Shown: piece by piece, positions 1 to 9,592 of the stretch
Layout of the letters: each line of letters opens with the position of its first letter
How positions within the stretch are numbered: the first letter of the stretch is position 1
Assembly: GCF_051900535.1 (NCBI RefSeq)
Contig: NZ_JBHZGI010000006.1
Coordinates: forward strand, 171,344 to 235,343
Length of the DNA stretch: 64,000 nt
Origin: Frateuria_A sp051900535
GTDB taxonomy: Bacteria > Pseudomonadota > Gammaproteobacteria > Xanthomonadales > Rhodanobacteraceae
Direction: 5' to 3'
Program-made: the position numbers and the translations under genes
Notes under the pieces: generated by a model
Seen by the model: the letters and a program-made list of their open reading frames with translations, nothing else
The model's database searches: none
What the model was told of the DNA's origin: nothing

Positions 1-1
1 G

Positions 2-427
2 GGATTGTTCGGCGACACTCCAGAACCGCCGCCACCGGCGACCATCGCTTTGCGCCGGGACCGGATCGACTGGCTTGCCGTGCTGGCTGCGGCCAGACAG
101 GCGCTGCCGGGCGCGACGCTGGGTCGACTCTCCTTCCCGAGCGAGCGGGATGGCCGCGTGACCCTGCGCGTGCGGATGCCGGGCGAATGGAATCCCACCG
201 GCCGCAGCACGCTCTGGATCGATCCCTACCAAGTACGCGTGCTGGGTGTGTCGGACGCCACCCGTGCCGACACCGGCGTGCAGGTGAACAACGCGATCTA
301 TCCGGTGCACGCCGGTACCACCGGGCCGCTGTGGCGCGCGCTGGTGCTTATGTCCGGTCTGCTGCCGCCGTTCTTCCTGGTAACCGGCTTCCTGTTCTGG
401 CGCGCGCGCACGAAACGCCGCGGCTGA
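2..427 (+). CDS. PepSY-domain membrane protein, C-terminal part (5' end outside window)
   Basis: The open frame enters from the left edge and ends at TGA 425-427, so only about 141 C-terminal residues are visible. The segment resembles the end of PepSY_TM proteins: a soluble stretch with WIDPYQVRVLGV (a strand-rich PepSY-like turn), then YPVHAGTTGPLWRALVLMSGL, which runs into one hydrophobic membrane helix (about 20 residues, ending VTGFLFWRAR) and a short basic cytoplasmic tail. In this family the membrane anchor with a conserved His in the YPVHAG context often accompanies iron-siderophore uptake or flavin/haem reductase functions. No partner gene can be seen upstream, so the substrate is unknown. 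Confidence 0.75.
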   Translation, partial: GLFGDTPEPPPPATIALRRDRIDWLAVLAAARQALPGATLGRLSFPSERDGRVTLRVRMPGEWNPTGRSTLWIDPYQVRVLGVSDATRADTGVQVNNAIYPVHAGTTGPLWRALVLMSGLLPPFFLVTGFLFWRARTKRRG

Positions 428-488
428 GGCCGACATTCCGGTTTCCCGTGCACGCGCTAGCATGCGTGCAGGCCACGGGGGACACGCC

Positions 489-1109
489 ATGCAGGACGCC
501 AATCGACGCCCAATCGCCGTGCGCGACAGCGGTTGGGCGCAGCGCATCGCCGCGGTACTGGCACGCAGCCGGCTGACGCCCAACCAGATCTCCGTGCTCA
601 GCGTGTTGTTCGCGCTGGCCGGCGCCTGGTCACTGCTCGCCCTGCCCGGCGCGGTCGGCGCGCTGCTGTGCGCGCTGGCCATCGGGTTGCGGCTGTTGTG
701 CAACCTGTTTGACGGCATGGTCGCCGTCGAAGGCGGCAAGGGCACCGTCACCGGCGCCCTGTACAACGAGCTGCCGGATCGGCTGGCCGATTCGTTGTTC
801 CTCGTCGCGTTGGGCTACGCGAACGCCCTGCCCTGGCTCGGCTGGCTGGCCGCCCTGCTGGCCGCGCTCACCGCCTACATCCGCGCGCTGGGCGGCGCGC
901 TGGGCCAGGGGCAGGATTTTCGCGGACCGATGGCCAAGCCGCATCGCATGTGGTTGCTCGGCATCGCGCTGGTGCTGGCGTCGCTGCTGCCGGCGTGGCG
1001 CCAGCCGATCCTGCTGGCGACCGCGGCGATCATCGCGGCCGGCTCGGCGCTGACCTGCGTGACGCGCACCCGCGCCATCGCCGCGCGGCTCAAGGACGCC
1101 GGCGCATGA
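489..1109 (+). CDS. CDP-alcohol phosphatidyltransferase family protein
   Basis: Integral membrane enzyme family that transfers a phosphatidyl group from a CDP-linked lipid to an alcohol. The 206-residue product has about five hydrophobic helices. The signature region reads NLFDGMVAVEGG followed by GALYNELPDRLAD. Compared with the classical pattern DxxDGxxAR...GxxxDxxxD, the first Asp is Asn, the Arg is Val and one Asp of the second pair is Asn. The start at 489 is preferred over an in-frame ATG at 462 because a purine-rich GGGGGA lies just upstream. The stop overlaps the next start (ATGA at 1106-1109), so it is translationally coupled to the acyltransferase. The changed motif may mark a subfamily with a different alcohol or mechanism. 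Confidence 0.8.
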   Translation: MQDANRRPIAVRDSGWAQRIAAVLARSRLTPNQISVLSVLFALAGAWSLLALPGAVGALLCALAIGLRLLCNLFDGMVAVEGGKGTVTGALYNELPDRLADSLFLVALGYANALPWLGWLAALLAALTAYIRALGGALGQGQDFRGPMAKPHRMWLLGIALVLASLLPAWRQPILLATAAIIAAGSALTCVTRTRAIAARLKDAGA

Positions 1110-1705
1110 TCACCTCTCGCATCCTGGTCGGCCTGGTGCGCCTGCTGGTCGGCGCGCACGGCCGCTGGCTCGGCTGCCAACCCAAGCCGGCGCAGCGCAT
1201 CTACTTCGCCAACCACAGCAGCCACCTGGACACGCTGGCGCTGTGGGCGGCACTGCCGCCACTGCTGCGCCAACGCACGCGCCCGGTCGCCGCGCGCGAC
1301 TACTGGGGCAAGGGCGGGCTGCGCGGCTTCGTCGCCGAGCACGGCTTCCGCGCCGTGTACATCGAGCGCGATCGCGAGCGCCGCGAAGGAGACCCGCTCG
1401 CCCCCCTGTGCGAAGCGCTGGCCGCCGGCGACTCGCTGATCATCTTTCCCGAAGGCACACGCAGTCCCGATCCCCTCCCGCAGCCGTTCAAGGCCGGCCT
1501 CTATCACTTGGCCCAGCGCCATCCGCAGGCCGAACTGGTGGCGGTCTACCTGGACACGCTGCACCGCGCGATGCCCAAGGGCAGCCTGCTGCCGGTGCCG
1601 CTGACCTGCATGGTGCGCTTCGGCCGCGCGCTGCGCCTGGCCGAGGGCGAGGACAAGGAAAGCTTCCTGCAACGCGCCCACGCGGCGGTGGTGGAACTGG
1701 CATGA
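1106..1705 (+). CDS. Lysophospholipid acyltransferase (PlsC-like)
   Basis: 1-acyl-glycerol-3-phosphate acyltransferase family, 199 residues. The catalytic NHSSHLD motif (HxxxxD) lies near residue 35 and the FPEGTRS substrate-binding motif near residue 115, in the expected order and spacing for the LPLAT fold. The protein is short and has only an N-terminal hydrophobic stretch. It starts inside the stop codon of the phosphatidyltransferase gene and ends with another ATGA overlap into the cytidylyltransferase gene. The three products are therefore probably made together and act on the same lipid at the inner membrane. It is probably a second PlsC-like enzyme rather than the main one, judging from its company; that is inference. 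Confidence 0.85.
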   Translation: MITSRILVGLVRLLVGAHGRWLGCQPKPAQRIYFANHSSHLDTLALWAALPPLLRQRTRPVAARDYWGKGGLRGFVAEHGFRAVYIERDRERREGDPLAPLCEALAAGDSLIIFPEGTRSPDPLPQPFKAGLYHLAQRHPQAELVAVYLDTLHRAMPKGSLLPVPLTCMVRFGRALRLAEGEDKESFLQRAHAAVVELA

Positions 1706-2643
1706 GCCCGCAACAGAAATTCTGGACCGTGATGGGCGCCGTGCTGGCGCTGCTGGTGGTGGCGAGCGTGGTCGGCTGGGCGCTGGCGCGGCGCGCGCGC
1801 AGCGACGGCTCGCGCGAGGTCATCGCCAACTTGAACGCCCGCATCGGCGCCTGGTGGTGGATGGTGGCGATCCTTTGCGTGTGCTTCCTGCTCGGGCGCA
1901 TTGCCACGCTGGTGCTGTTCGCGCTGGCCTCGTTCTTCGCACTGCGCGAGTTCCTCACGCTGACGCCGACCCGTCGCGGCGACCACCTGCCGATGGTGCT
2001 GTGCTTCTACCTGGCGATCCCGCTGCAGTACTGGCTGATCGGCATCGACTGGTACGGGCTGTTCGCGATCTGCATCCCGGTCTACGGCTTCCTGCTGCTG
2101 CCTGCGATCACCGCGCTGGGCGGCGATACCGAGGCGTTCCTGGAGCGCACCACCAAGATCCAGTGGGGCCTGATGCTCACCGTCTACTGCATCAGCTACG
2201 CGCCTGCGGTCCTGCTGCTGCACGTGCCCGGTTACGAGGGACAGAACCTGTTGCTGCTCCTGTACCTGTTGCTGGTGGTGCAGATCAGCGACGTGTTCCA
2301 GTACGTGGTCGGCAAGCTGTTCGGGCGGCGCAAGCTGGCGCCGTCGGTGAGCCCGTCCAAGACGGTCGAGGGGCTGGTCGGCGGCGGGTTCTGCGCGGTG
2401 GCGGTGGGCGCGTGCCTGTGGTGGATCACGCCGTTCTCGCTCTGGGTCTCGGCCGGGATGTCGCTGATCATCGTGATCGCGGGGTTCCTGGGCGGGCTGG
2501 CGCTGTCGGCGGTCAAGCGCAGCCTGGGCGCCAAGGATTGGGGACACATGATCGATGGCCACGGCGGCATGCTGGATCGGCTCGATTCGGTCAGCTTCGC
2601 CGCGCCGGTGTTCTTCCACGTGGTGCATTACGCATTGATGTAG
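1702..2643 (+). CDS. Phosphatidate cytidylyltransferase (CdsA family)
   Basis: Makes CDP-diacylglycerol from phosphatidate and CTP. The 313-residue protein is highly hydrophobic with about eight membrane helices. The C-terminal signature is clear: SVSPSKTVEGLVGG, then KRSLGAKDWGHMIDGHGGMLDRLDS, matching the CdsA family pattern with the catalytic Asp residues present. The family usually has a Pro before GHGG, and here the residues are IDGHGG. It is the last gene of a three-gene coupled cassette. Together with the acyltransferase and the CDP-alcohol phosphatidyltransferase, it gives a complete route from lysophosphatidate to a phospholipid. The main cdsA usually sits beside dxr and uppS, so this one is likely a paralogue. 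Confidence 0.87.
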   Translation: MSPQQKFWTVMGAVLALLVVASVVGWALARRARSDGSREVIANLNARIGAWWWMVAILCVCFLLGRIATLVLFALASFFALREFLTLTPTRRGDHLPMVLCFYLAIPLQYWLIGIDWYGLFAICIPVYGFLLLPAITALGGDTEAFLERTTKIQWGLMLTVYCISYAPAVLLLHVPGYEGQNLLLLLYLLLVVQISDVFQYVVGKLFGRRKLAPSVSPSKTVEGLVGGGFCAVAVGACLWWITPFSLWVSAGMSLIIVIAGFLGGLALSAVKRSLGAKDWGHMIDGHGGMLDRLDSVSFAAPVFFHVVHYALM

Positions 2644-2655
2644 TGCCTTTGCCGG

Positions 2656-2671
2656 GCGGGCTTCAGCCCGC
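2656..2671. terminator. Hairpin after the phospholipid cassette
   Basis: GCGGGC and GCCCGC flank a four-base loop 13 bases after the cytidylyltransferase stop. There is no T-run, so this is either a weak terminator or part of a dispersed GC-rich intergenic repeat: the next 45 bases hold the GTGGGCC/GGCC-type stretches common in this family of genomes. Confidence 0.4.
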
Positions 2672-2724
2672 TGTCCCAGGTCGCGGAAAAGCGGTGGGCC
2701 AAAGCCCCAGCCTACCGGACCTCG

Positions 2725-2730
2725 TACAAT
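2725..2730 (+). promoter_or_regulatory. -10 box placed six bases before the dusB start
   Basis: TACAAT is separated from the dusB ATG at 2737 by six bases (GGCCGG). Transcription from it would begin at or next to the ATG, which implies a leaderless mRNA. There is no convincing -35 hexamer and no room for a ribosome binding site. Confidence 0.5.
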
Positions 2731-2736
2731 GGCCGG

Positions 2737-3723
2737 ATGCAGATCGGTCCCTACCGCATCGACCCGCCCGTGGTACTCGCGCCCATGGCCGGGGTCACCG
2801 ACAAGCCTTTCCGCCTGCTGTGCAAACGGCTGGGCGCGGGGCTGGCCGTGTCGGAAATGACGACCGCCGATCCGAAGCTCTGGCACACCCGCAAGTCGCT
2901 GCATCGCATGGACCACGCGGGCGAGCCGGAGCCGGTCAGCGTGCAGATCGCGGGCTACGACCCAGGCATGCTGGCCGAGGCGGCGCGCTTCAACGTGGCC
3001 AACGGCGCGCAGATCGTCGACATCAACATGGGCTGCCCGGCCAAGAAGGTCTGCAACGTGTGGTCGGGCTCGGCGCTGCTGCAGGACGAGCCGCTGGTGG
3101 CGCGCATCTGCAAGGCAGTGGCCGACGCGGTCGAGGTGCCGGTGACGTTGAAGATCCGCACCGGCTGGGACCGCGAGCATCGGAACGCGCTGAGCATCGC
3201 GCGGATCGCCGAGGACAGTGGCATCGCCGCCCTCTCGGTGCACGGACGCACCCGCGCGGACAAGTACGAAGGCGAGGCCGAGTACGCGACGATCGCCGCG
3301 GTGAAGGCCGCCGTGCGCATTCCGGTACTCGCCAACGGCGACATCACTTGTCCCGAGCGTGCCCGCCACGTGCTCGACGTCACCGGCGCCGACGCGGTGA
3401 TGATCGGCCGCGGCGCGCAAGGCCGGCCATGGATCTTCCGCGAGGTGGCACATTACCTGGCCAGCGGGGAAAAGCTGCCGGAGCCCACGCCAGCCGAGGT
3501 CGCCGCGATCCTGCTGGGCCACCTGGAACACCTCTACGCGTTCTACGGCGAGCACGCCGGCGTGCGCATCGCACGCAAGCACCTGGGCTGGTATGCGAAG
3601 GATCGGCCGGAGAATGCCGCGTTCCGGCACGTGGTCAACCGTGCCGAAAGTGCAACCGAGCAGTTGCGCCTGACCACCGAATATTTCGCCGGTCTCGGCG
3701 AGCTCCGCCGCGCCGCGGCCTGA
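2737..3723 (+). CDS. dusB: tRNA-dihydrouridine synthase B
   Basis: Flavoenzyme that reduces uridines in the tRNA D-loop. The 328-residue length is typical. The N-terminal TIM-barrel motif APMAGVTDKPFR binds FMN. The catalytic cysteine lies in INMGCPAKKVCN near residue 95. VHGRTR, the LANGDI turn and MIGRGAQGRPWIF follow in the order seen in DusB. The carboxy-terminal helical domain includes RKHLGWY. In enterobacteria dusB precedes fis, but here it is followed by metK after 195 bases. The ATG at 2737 has no ribosome binding site but sits just after a TACAAT box, so initiation may be leaderless. Confidence 0.93.
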   Translation: MQIGPYRIDPPVVLAPMAGVTDKPFRLLCKRLGAGLAVSEMTTADPKLWHTRKSLHRMDHAGEPEPVSVQIAGYDPGMLAEAARFNVANGAQIVDINMGCPAKKVCNVWSGSALLQDEPLVARICKAVADAVEVPVTLKIRTGWDREHRNALSIARIAEDSGIAALSVHGRTRADKYEGEAEYATIAAVKAAVRIPVLANGDITCPERARHVLDVTGADAVMIGRGAQGRPWIFREVAHYLASGEKLPEPTPAEVAAILLGHLEHLYAFYGEHAGVRIARKHLGWYAKDRPENAAFRHVVNRAESATEQLRLTTEYFAGLGELRRAAA

Positions 3724-3865
3724 CCTCCCGCCGACAGGAGCCCTCTCCCCGGACAGGGAGGGGAGCCAAGCGTGCGTTTGGCCATCCAGCCGTCCGCCGC
3801 CTGAACAGGTATGAAACCTTCACCCCCGGGTAGTACGCTGGCCTGCAATCCGCCGCGCTCGCGTG

Positions 3866-3918
3866 TATCATGCGCGGCTTCTTTATCTCTGTATCCGAAA
3901 GGAAGGATATAACCCGCG
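3866..3918 (+). promoter_or_regulatory. metK promoter -10 and short structured leader
   Basis: TATCAT at 3866-3871 is a possible -10 box, giving a leader of about 41 bases. The leader contains a small hairpin: TATCC (3892-3896) pairs with GGATA (3905-3909), and the loop carries AAGGAA, the only purine-rich ribosome binding sequence before the ATG at 3919. I could not fit any known SAM riboswitch class to it, so a regulatory role is only a possibility. Confidence 0.35.
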
Positions 3919-5130
3919 ATGAGCAACTACCTCTTCACCTCCGAGTCGGTCTCCGAAGGCCATCCCGACAAGGTCGCCGACCAGATCTCCGACGCCGTCC
4001 TCGACGCGATCCTCGCGCAGGACCCGCGTGCGCGCGTGGCGTGCGAGACGATGGTGAAGACCGGCGTGGCGATCGTCGCCGGCGAGATCACCACCTCCGC
4101 CTGGATCGACCTGGAAGGCCTGACCCGCAAGGTGATCCTGGACATCGGTTACGACTCGTCCGAAGTCGGCTTCGACGGCGCCACCTGCGGCGTGCTCAAC
4201 CTGATCGGCAAGCAGTCCCCCGACATCAACCAGGGCGTGGACCGCAAGAAGCCGGAGGAACAGGGCGCCGGCGACCAGGGCCTGATGTTCGGCTACGCCA
4301 CCAACGAGACGAAGGACTTCATGCCGGCGGCGATCTACTACTCGCACCGGCTGGTCGAGCAGCAGGCCAAGATCCGCAAGAAGAAGAACTCGCCGCTGCC
4401 GTGGCTGCGCCCGGACGCCAAGAGCCAGGTGACGCTGCGCTACGAGAACGACGTGGCCGTCGCCATCGACGCCGTCGTGCTCTCGACCCAGCACGATCCG
4501 GGCATCAAGCAGAAGGACCTCGTCGAGGCCGTGCGCGAGGAGATCTTGAAGCCCGTGCTGCCGGCGAAGCTGCTGCACAAGGGCACCAAGTTCCACATCA
4601 ACCCGACCGGCAAGTTCGTGATCGGCGGCCCGGTGGGCGACTGCGGCCTGACCGGCCGCAAGATCATCGTCGACACCTACGGCGGCTGGGCCCGTCACGG
4701 CGGCGGCGCGTTCTCCGGCAAGGATCCGTCCAAGGTCGACCGTTCCGCGGCCTATGCGGCGCGTTATGTCGCCAAGAACGTGGTGGCCGCCGGGCTGGCC
4801 GACCGCTGCGAGGTGCAGGTGTCCTACGCCATCGGCGTGGCCGAGCCCACCTCGATCTCGGTGACCACCTTCGGCACCGGCAAGATCGGCGACGAGAAGA
4901 TCGAGAAGCTGATCCGCAAGCACTTCGACCTGCGCCCGTACGGCATCATCAAGATGCTCGACCTGATCCACCCGATGTACCAGCAGACCGCCAGCTACGG
5001 CCACTTCGGCCGCCAGCCCTACGAGATGAAGGCGGCCGACGGCTCGACCTTCACCGCGTTCTCGTGGGAGAAGACGGACAAGGCCGAGGCGCTGCGCGCC
5101 GATGCCGGGCTGAACGGCAAGCGCAAGTAA
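3919..5130 (+). CDS. metK: S-adenosylmethionine synthetase
   Basis: Makes SAM from methionine and ATP in the cytoplasm. The 403-residue protein begins MSNYLFTSESVSEGHPDKVADQ. It carries both family signatures: GAGDQGLMFGYA near residue 117 and GGGAFSGKDPSKVDRSAAY near residue 258, with the metal- and phosphate-binding residues intact. A strong bidirectional terminator follows. With ahcY and metF further on in the same window it supplies the activated-methyl cycle. The start is fixed by the conserved N-terminus; the GGAAGG ribosome binding sequence lies about 12 bases upstream, a little far. Confidence 0.97.
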   Translation: MSNYLFTSESVSEGHPDKVADQISDAVLDAILAQDPRARVACETMVKTGVAIVAGEITTSAWIDLEGLTRKVILDIGYDSSEVGFDGATCGVLNLIGKQSPDINQGVDRKKPEEQGAGDQGLMFGYATNETKDFMPAAIYYSHRLVEQQAKIRKKKNSPLPWLRPDAKSQVTLRYENDVAVAIDAVVLSTQHDPGIKQKDLVEAVREEILKPVLPAKLLHKGTKFHINPTGKFVIGGPVGDCGLTGRKIIVDTYGGWARHGGGAFSGKDPSKVDRSAAYAARYVAKNVVAAGLADRCEVQVSYAIGVAEPTSISVTTFGTGKIGDEKIEKLIRKHFDLRPYGIIKMLDLIHPMYQQTASYGHFGRQPYEMKAADGSTFTAFSWEKTDKAEALRADAGLNGKRK

Positions 5131-5144
5131 GCGCTTCCGGCACC

Positions 5145-5177
5145 AAAAAAAAACCCGCGGCTTGCCGCGGGTTTTTT
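5145..5177. terminator. Bidirectional intrinsic terminator between metK and the PBP gene
   Basis: A nine-base stem AACCCGCGG / CCGCGGGTT with loop CTTG has a T-run after it on the plus strand and an A-run before it, which is a T-run for the minus strand. It ends metK and the convergent carboxypeptidase gene. Confidence 0.92.
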
Positions 5178-5205
5178 CATGTCCGACGTGGTGTTCGACG
5201 CGACG

Positions 5206-6261
5206 TCAGTCGTCGCCGTTCTTGGCGCTCGCCGTGCGCCGCGTCTTGCGGTCGGCCAGCTTGACCGTGTGATGGCTTGTGCGATGGCTGGAACGATGGG
5301 CCGTCGCCGCCTTGCCATGGTGTTTCGCATGCCGCGGCACCGACGACGGCGCCGGATCGGCTTCGGCGTTCGCGATGGGCGAGAGCGCGGCCAGCACGCG
5401 ATGGGCCACGCCCGTGGCCGGTTGGCCGGCGGCAGCCAGCGCGGCCGCCGCGTCGGCCTGCTCGAAGCCGGCGTCGAGCAGGCTCGCCATCAGCCGGTCG
5501 CGCTTGGCCGCGGTGCGCCCGCCCAGCACCACGGCGAACAGGCGGTGGTCGTCACGCACGGCGGTGGAAGCGAGGTTGAAGCCCGAGGCTGCGATGTAGC
5601 CCGTCTTCAACCCGTCCATACCTTCGTAGCGTTCCATGAGGTGGTTGTGGCCGTGCACCACCCGGCCTTCGAAGGTGAACTCCGTGGCCGAGAAGTAGTG
5701 CGCGTATTGCGGGAAGTCGCGATACAGCGCCATCGCGAGTGTCAGCAGGTCGCGCGCGGTCGAATAATTCTTCGGATCGGGCAGGCCCGAGGCGTTGTCG
5801 AAATGCGTGCCGGCCATGCCGAGCAGCGCCGCCTGGGCATTCATCATGTCGGCGAAACCCGCTTCGGATCCGCCGATGCTCTCCGCCGCCACGGTGGCCG
5901 CATCGTTGGCCGACTTGGTCACCATCGCGAGGATGCAGTTCTCCACCGAGATGTTCTGACCCGTGCGCAGGCCCAGCTTGCTCGGCTCGCGGTTGGCGGC
6001 CCAGCGGGATACCGGCAGGTTGTCCTCCAGCGTCAGGCGACCGGCCTTGAGCTCGCGGAAGGTGAGGTAGAGCGTCATCATCTTGGTCAGCGAGGCAGGG
6101 TAGTTCTGCTCGTCGGCGTTGACCTGGCCCAGCACGCGTCCGGTGGTGGCATCGACCACGATGGCCGCCTGTCCTGCGTGGGCTACGCTGGCGACCAACC
6201 ACAACAGGGCAACAACCCACAGGGCGCCGAGCCGGCTGGGCGAAAACGATTCTGTAGTCAC
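5206..6261 (-). CDS. D-alanyl-D-alanine carboxypeptidase (PBP5/6 family, peptidase S11)
   Basis: Trims the terminal D-Ala from peptidoglycan pentapeptides in the periplasm. The 351-residue precursor has a signal peptide ending AHA near residue 29. All three active-site motifs are present: SLTK at residues 57-60, SAN at 117-119 and KTG at 219-221. After the catalytic domain there is no clear PBP5-type C-terminal beta domain with an amphipathic anchor. The last 50 residues are instead a low-complexity tail rich in His, Lys, Arg and Ser. That tail could bind wall polymers or membrane, which is inference. It is a single gene convergent with metK. Confidence 0.92.
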   Translation of the reverse strand: MTTESFSPSRLGALWVVALLWLVASVAHAGQAAIVVDATTGRVLGQVNADEQNYPASLTKMMTLYLTFRELKAGRLTLEDNLPVSRWAANREPSKLGLRTGQNISVENCILAMVTKSANDAATVAAESIGGSEAGFADMMNAQAALLGMAGTHFDNASGLPDPKNYSTARDLLTLAMALYRDFPQYAHYFSATEFTFEGRVVHGHNHLMERYEGMDGLKTGYIAASGFNLASTAVRDDHRLFAVVLGGRTAAKRDRLMASLLDAGFEQADAAAALAAAGQPATGVAHRVLAALSPIANAEADPAPSSVPRHAKHHGKAATAHRSSHRTSHHTVKLADRKTRRTASAKNGDD

Positions 6262-6522
6262 ACCTGTTATGTCCCCGCCGCCGCCGACGACGTCATGTAG
6301 CGTTGAGCAGACCTTAACGCACGGCAGCTCTGAAAAGCCACAAGTTCGTCATGCAAATGGCTGTTGTGTCGGCGCTTTGTGGCGGGGATGTCGAGCACGT
6401 CCGGTCGAGTCCGCTTGTGCGAAGGCCCTTTTTTGTTGCGGCTGGCGGCAGCGCAGGACGGCGGCCTGGCGCGATTCCCTGGCCCGTGGCCTGCCCTGTC
6501 GGCAAGGCATGCACGGCGCTGC

Positions 6523-9381
<2,859 letters not shown>

Positions 9382-9405
9382 GCGATCCCCCGGTCCCGGA
9401 CGGGG

Positions 9406-9434
9406 ATTATGGCGCCGATTTCACGTGGAAATCA
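9406..9434 (-). promoter_or_regulatory. Kinase promoter with overlapping inverted repeat
   Basis: On the minus strand CATAAT (9411 to 9406) is a good -10 box 25 bases before the kinase ATG. A six-base inverted repeat GATTTC-N5-GAAATC (9417-9433) covers the spacer and the -35 position, which suits a repressor or dimeric regulator site. The nearby 9435-9592 stretch shows no further gene. Confidence 0.4.
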
Positions 9435-9592
9435 CATGTCGCGGCACGTAGGCTGCGGCGTGGGGCGATTGGTCCCGCGGGCCTCTGCGCAAAGGCGCCT
9501 CCAGCCGCCTGCCGGCATTCTCCCCCGTAACCGGAGAAAGGCTCACGGGGAAAGGTGATCGAAGGGCGACTGGTGAAGGCTTCGCGGCGCCG

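Noticed and set aside
462..488. Earlier start for the CDP-alcohol phosphatidyltransferase
   Set aside because: The added nine residues contain no conserved sequence, and the purine-rich site fits the ATG at 489.
3841..3918. A SAM riboswitch of a known class before metK
   Set aside because: The leader is too short for SAM-I and lacks the conserved bases of SAM-II and other small classes.
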